A stretch of 64,000 nt of DNA from Channallabes apus (Eukaryota; Chordata; Actinopteri; Siluriformes; Clariidae), in assembly GCA_030522415.1 (NCBI GenBank), contig CM060118.1, positions 25,121,151-25,185,150 of the forward strand, written 5' to 3'. Numbering within the stretch: position 1 is the stretch's first letter; every line of letters begins with the position of its first letter. This document shows, in pieces, positions 58,190 to 64,000 of the stretch. The translations under genes were made by a program, and so were the position numbers. The notes under the pieces were generated by a model. It did no database searches, was not told the origin of the DNA, and was given only the letters and a program-made list of their open reading frames with translations.

Positions 58190-58620
58190 ATACTGTATGG
58201 ACAAAAGTATTTGGCCAAATCTGCAATGATATTGTATCCAGATACGTATACTTCAATATAGAGCTGGCACCCCTTTTGCAGCTGTAACAGATTCTATTCT
58301 TTTTGAAAGGATGTGAGATTTCATTTCCATTTATTCTGTAGAGCATTTTTGAGGTCAGGCACTGATGTTGGGCGAGAAGGCCTGGCTCGCAATCTCCAAT
58401 CCAGTTCATCCCAAAAGTGCTCAATGGGTTTGAGGTCAGGGCTCTGTGTGGCCCAGTCAAGTTTTTCCACACCAAACTCATCAAACCATGTCTTTATAGT
58501 CATTTCTTTGTGCACAGGGACACAGTCATGTTGGAATTGAAAAAAGCTTTCCCCAAACTGTTGCCACAAAGTTAAAAGAATAGCAGAATTAAAAGAATTC
58601 AACAAAATTGCACTTCACTG
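58190..58620 (-). mobile_element. Tc1-like transposon fragment with D34E block
   Basis: The right end of the element (minus strand) is near 58195, where the plus strand reads TGTATGGACAAAAGTATTTGG, a typical terminal sequence. The minus frame 58605-58321 has FQFQHDCVPVHKEM and SPDLKPIEHFWDELDWRLR, with 34 residues between Asp and Glu. The N-terminal half is missing. Confidence 0.75.
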
Positions 58621-61600
58621 AGTCAGACATAATCTGACTCTGACATACAAGAATTTAAAACTATGTGCTTATTTACATTCAAAATTTGTTATTTCAGTGA
58701 ATGTGGATTTTTATTTAATATTAATTCAGTATGTCCTGGCAATGAACTTGTACATTTTTATATTTCTGTCTTCTTTTAAACAATAACAATGACAACAACA
58801 ACAACAAAATACACATCACCTGTTCAACATGTAATCACAGACTGTTTGCTTGCAGGTCAAATAGCTGACAATAGCTCTTTTTCTGTAATTACTAGTCTGT
58901 CTCACCATTCCTAACCAGTGGGGAATAACCCCTATGTGTGTATAAATCCCTTTTAATCCAACAAGGTCACATACTGATGTGTGACACAATATCTGCTGAA
59001 CAGCTTGTGACTATTGTTGGACCTACTGGTGTCTTGTGGATGGCCTCATACTGTATTTCCATTCTTTGCTGCTGGTAATATGGATAGATTTCACATATAC
59101 TGTACGTATGTATAAAAGACATTGACCATTAGTTTACTTCAGGAAGATAAATGTTTTTGTCATGAAACCCATGCAGCCAAACAGACAATTCACATGGTGT
59201 TCCAAATATAGGATATTTGGATATAGGTTATAGGATGACTGCGTGCTCGCAGCGTGGTCGGGAATGTGGAGGGGGTACACCTTCATGTTTCTGGTAAGCT
59301 ATTGAGTATTCACTACTACTAAATAGGAAGGGCCCTGGAAAGTATCCCCAACCACATACCTGAAGTGCACTGCTTTGTCTTCATTCTTATTTCTGGTTGC
59401 AAAGATGGATGGCATTTACCTGTCTAATTTCAGTCAGTAGGAACTTTATCCTAAAGACATGTCTCATTTTACATGTTGTGAGTGGGAGATGCTCAAACTC
59501 TGCACTTACAGAACACATTCATTCAGTGCTTATCTGATCTTAACATTTTACTGTATATGATATATTGCATATTGTACAGTATATTGTGTATGTTCACTGT
59601 ACTCAAATATTCTGTTAGCTCATGAACCAGTATCAGGACATATTTCTTATTAAAGACTTAAAAGACTTTAAAGTATTTCTGTAAGCTGCTCTAGATTAGG
59701 ATGCCTGCCAAATACCAAACCTGTAAATGTATGTGCTATTCCCATTGCACTGATCCTTGCCAAACTTACCTTTGAACGTCAGTCATTCCGATTACACAGT
59801 TGGCTTTGTCCCATCAGATGGCACCAGGCATCAGGATCCGGTCATATCTAGCTCCACTGTACTCCCACTAAAAAGCACTCATCCATCATTATGACTTACA
59901 TTGTGGCACTTGAGCTCATGGTCCAGCTTTACTGTCATGAATCTGGACCTGCTGCCACCCCAGCATGTGGCAAATATAATCATGGCTGCCACTGAGGCTG
60001 TCTACAGTATCAACTTCTGCAGAGAATGCTTGGACTGATGACAGCAGTCACATTACCCTAGGCTTGCTTAGAACTGCAGTCATTCCAGAGATGGGTCATC
60101 AGCCTGCAACTGAACCACAAACGCTACAGATTGAAAGGTGTTCTTGCCTCAGTTGACAGAGGTCAGTCATTGGCCCTCTGATATTGCTCGTGTTTCTAGT
60201 AGAAGGTCAGGTTTGTTGCTGTTCCTCACTGGAGAGAAAATCACCACAAACTCTACAATATATTGTATACACCTCACAGAATGGGGGATTTGGTGGGTTA
60301 TTTGATATCACAGGGATCCAGTCTAATATATAGCAACCAACTTGAGTTAATGGCATCTGTCTGATCTGCTTTGACTATTAAGATGAGCTTTCCATATAAA
60401 ATATTTTTTTTCTTCAGGTATGGTCCTTTTTTTTTTTTTTTTTTAATTGGGCTAATTCTGCTATTATTTACCACTGAAAAACATTTCACAAAGATTGCTT
60501 CATTCATTTAACAAATTTACTGTGGGAAATGTGTAAAAAAGAAAACATGTGCAGCTGTTCTATGCAAAAACAGCAACTGAATAAAATATTGTTTGGTGCA
60601 TCATCCTTGGTAATTATTTAATACATTTAATTTAATGATGTAAATGATGCATACAATTACGGCACCCCTAAAGGCAGTGAACAATGGTGGTTAGGGCTTC
60701 AGAAATACTGATCACAAAATAAGAGCAATTTCTTCCCCTAATTGTTTTTCTCCATAAAAATAACTACACAATGCTTTTCGAGTGGGAAGAGTAACAAAAT
60801 CAAAGGTCTTCTATTCTTATAGGACAGGCATCTTTCTACACATCGTTCTCATAAACTTTGGTGAACATTGTCTCTAATTGTAATGTTTATTATCATGTTC
60901 TGATGCAAGGCATACTTTTGCTGATGTTTTGAGTTTAAAGAGTTATATAACCAATTGATACGTTCAGTGTCAAACCTGGGGAGATAGAAGTACTTAGAGT
61001 CCAAGACCAACATGGCTCTGTGAAACGGATTCTGGGACAAAAAGAGATTTGGACAATGCTGTGTTTAAACATTAAGTCTTTGTGGGATTCATAAAAACAA
61101 ATAGGTCAAATTGGTCAAACTGCAGGTGTCTGTAGCTCCATCTAACTTGAACAAAATCTGGGTGTGATTTCCCATGATGATCACATCAGTAAAGTGGAAA
61201 ATCAGAACATGTGTTTTTTTTTGTTTTTTTTTTAAATAAGTTGAGCTTTGAACTATCCTTCACAAGAATTTCACATGTGAACTAGCATTTTATGTTATTC
61301 CACACAGTTTTCACATATTGAGAACATTTTCTTGTAATTTCTTCTTATTTTTTTGTATTTTTTACTTTGTAATGGCTCCATTGGCACCATCCCTGATTAA
61401 ATTATATACACATATATAGTATTTTTATTTTAACTGATTTATTTCAAATGTTGGGCTTTAGTTCCCCCACAAGTGATCACATATTGTTCATATTATACCT
61501 GGTATAACATGGTAAAAAAAAAGTATCACATATGAATGTATGTGTATTTTCCATAAAGGTGAGCATCTTTTTCTACTTTAGTTTATAGGGGTACATTATA

Positions 61601-62011
61601 TGAGGTGTTAACATTTGGTGTAAGATCTGTTCATAATAAGTAGAGATATTACAGATAATAACAGATAATAATAGGCTGGTTTGGGGCATTCAGAGCTTCT
61701 GACGCCCTCACTGATGTCCTCACCTGTTGCTTACTAAAACAACATTGAGTGCCAATAAGGCTTTAGTTGTCCAAGTCAGTGCCAAGCTAAACAATAAAAG
61801 ATTTCCTTAAGCAAATTTGACTAATGTAGACTTTAAATATATAGCTAATTTTTCTAATCATCACATGTATTTCCTTAGAACAGTGCCTCACTGAAAACTG
61901 AAAGAATGTCCCAACAGATAACTTACAATTCCTCCCACTTATAAGTGAGGGGGAGATTCAGAAAGTATGGCATTACAGCTCAGTTGACCCATGTAGGTGT
62001 GGCTGAATTCC

Positions 62012-62042
<31 letters not shown>

Positions 62043-62400
62043 GCAACTATTATAAGGACTGTAGTTTTGTTTGTTGATTTACCATCTCTAAGTGTTATTT
62101 TTTAATAAAAAAATTGAATGTACTTTTCATTTAAAGAGAGATTCAGTCAGACATTAATCATCAAATGATCTAAATACGTATAACTAGTCTAACTATTCTG
62201 TGTACAGATTGAGGAGGGAATACAGTCACAAGTAACTATAAAGGACACTTGGCTAACAGAAAGTAAGTTACTCTTTCATATCAGTGAATCTCAATCAGAG
62301 TTATACCTTCTTGATATATCCTTATAGTATCAGACACTGGCCTGGTGGAAAAACCTTCCTTTTCTAATTTCTACTAAAAAGAAACTAAAGATGTATTATC
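58621..62400. other. Gene-poor AT-rich region
   Basis: No exon, RNA gene or clear transposon is recognised. Poly-T runs are at 60427-60444 and 62011-62037. The segment 59740-60200 is less AT-rich and may be an unrecognised old repeat or pseudogene, but no frame stays open. Confidence 0.45.
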
Positions 62401-62847
62401 CACTGATTCATTTCAAAGTACCCCTCCCTGCCTCCCTTCTGGATTCTCCTACATGTTACTTCTCCCTCCCTTTGGTGCTCGGATACCCCTCCTCCCAGCT
62501 GCTGAGTGGTCGTGCTGCTGGAGGCCGGCATTCACGCTCTCCTCACTGAGTGCAGAAGAGACTCTTCTCACAATATCATACACTCACATAAAGGCAAGGA
62601 CACAGGGGCTTTTAAACACTTGCATCCAGATAGGTATTTTGGGACCATGTTCAAAAATAGGCTTTCATGCTGCAATGGATCTTGGTGGGCTATTTAACCC
62701 TTAATTTTATTGAACACTTCAATCCAGGAAATGGAACATCAGTACTGGCATGCTCTAAATGTGATGAATATCTAAATACTTCAGAGAGGAGCTTTTCTTA
62801 ATGCACATGTTTCAAGACTGTTAGAACAACTGGATTGGACTTCAAAG

Positions 62848-62926
62848 ATGAGCTTGAAAAGAAGAAAATCGAACATGGCATTTAGCTGGCATAAGTCGTT
62901 TTCCATCCTCACACCATGGAGGAAAG
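62848..62926 (+). CDS. Possible first coding exon of a gene extending past the right edge
   Basis: ATG at 62848 with a purine at -3 (AAGATGA) opens 26 codons (MSLKRRKSNMAFSWHKSF, then SILTPWRK) and reaches a strong donor, GGAAAG then GTAAGA, at 62926. The preceding 450 bp are pyrimidine-rich with unusual GC content for this region (CTCCCTCCCTTTGG near 62461), as expected of a 5' UTR. I do not recognise the peptide; a basic start followed by Trp/Phe is all that can be said. No second exon was identified in the remaining kilobase. Confidence 0.3.
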
Positions 62927-63639
62927 GTAAGACTCCTACCTGCTTTGCCAGTCAGACTGGCAGACTACGTGTTTTGGCATCTGGTTTATGTGAGATCAGG
63001 TTATCATTAATTGCAGGAAGTAATTTTTATGTCTGAGGTGTCAGACACCTGTGAAACTGCAATGGTGTGCCCAGTTTCTACATAGCTATGTGCCATTCAT
63101 TTACTACTTTAATTATATCTAAGTAATGAGAATTAAATCTTCATCTTTAAGACATGAAGAATTTACATTTATTAGTTAATATATTCACATACTGTATAAG
63201 AAGAAAAGAAATGCTTTAGGCATTGATGTGGTACTAATGGTTTACAGTACCTTTTGTGAACACACAATTAGATTTTTTTTATGTACACTATTTGAAATTG
63301 ATTTTAAAAAATAGCATTTAAAAAGTCAATGTTCATACCTAATTCCTTACAATTTGTTTTGTTATGATTTTGTACTGAAACGTGTTACATTGTTGTGTTT
63401 GTCATTCTGTAGCTCTTTGTTTGCAAGTGCACTTTGTTGTCTTTTGTCTAGTGTTGTCTCTGTTTTGTATTGAAGTAGTTTTAGGCTAACTTAAATTTTT
63501 TTTTAAAAATCTGTCATATCTGAGCTAGTCAGCTAATTAGGTCTCTTAGTTAGCTAGCTGGTTCCGGTAGAGTTGTGTTGTAAATTTATGTTGTTGCATG
63601 TACAGTATTTAGCACCTTGGTCTTGGTTTCATTGTTGGT

Positions 63640-63712
63640 TTCATTTCACTGCGTACTGAAGTGTATATGGTTGGAATGGCAATAAAAGCCTACTTGATTT
63701 TGTATTAAAACA
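63640..63712 (+). mobile_element. LINE 3' tail fragment
   Basis: CACTGCGTACTGAAGTGTATA followed by GGCAATAAAAGCCTACTTGATT resembles the 3' end of fish non-LTR elements. Only the tail is visible. Confidence 0.4.
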
Positions 63713-64000
63713 GCAAAGCACAGCATACTGGAATGTTTACATAAAGAAATCAGTTGGCTTTAACTTATGCAATCTATTTTAGCAGGCATTTTCTTTTTGT
63801 TGCAATAGAACAAGTTTATTTGTGGCATACAATTGTGTGCTCACTGCTATAATCTGCTAAAGAACATCTCGAGTAGCAATGTAGAGTATTAGTGTAGGTT
63901 AAGTCAGTTCATGGAATGCCTTCCTTTGACTAGGAATTAGAAAATGCTGAATAGTTAAATTCTATTTTATGCCATTCTATATTACTCTTATAACCTACTT

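Overview
The window is vertebrate nuclear DNA, almost certainly from a teleost fish. The genes have many short GT-AG exons. The introns hold fish-type repeats: Tc1/mariner elements, hAT elements, tRNA-derived SINEs, an L2-type LINE and long CA/TA/poly-A tracts. A catfish-like or other otophysan host is possible but not proven.

Four conserved genes and one unrecognised gene can be read exon by exon. (1) dhx57 (+, left edge to 8944): the last 18 coding exons of a DExH-box helicase; the N-terminal third lies outside the window. (2) galm (-, 16120 to 9550): a complete 7-exon aldose 1-epimerase, tail-to-tail with dhx57. (3) atl2 (+, 21619 to 34707): a complete 13-exon atlastin GTPase, head-to-head with galm across about 5.5 kb of repeat-rich DNA. 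(4) An unrecognised coiled-coil gene (+, 36004 to 37914): one large exon plus a short last exon. (5) hells (-, 50599 to 39638): a complete 23-exon SNF2-family chromatin remodeller. For each of the three complete conserved genes the spliced exons keep one frame to a stop: 344, 600 and about 850 codons.

dhx57, galm and atl2 also lie close together on human 2p22, whereas human HELLS is on 10q23, so the hells junction is a rearrangement relative to human. The genes are functionally unrelated: RNA helicase, sugar metabolism, ER membrane fusion, DNA methylation and chromatin.

The right 13 kb (51-64 kb) has no convincing gene body. It holds a TA-flanked hairpin element, a nearly complete Tc1 element, two decayed Tc1 remnants and, near 62.9 kb, a possible first coding exon of a gene running off the right edge.

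The most unusual structures are: a copy of a dhx57 exon lying inside a terminal-inverted-repeat element in the same gene; a hAT element nested inside another hAT element in an atl2 intron, with target duplications visible for both; a hAT-like element in the last hells intron that keeps an open BED-finger-like ORF; a Tc1-type fragment with D37E catalytic spacing; and two GC-AG introns.
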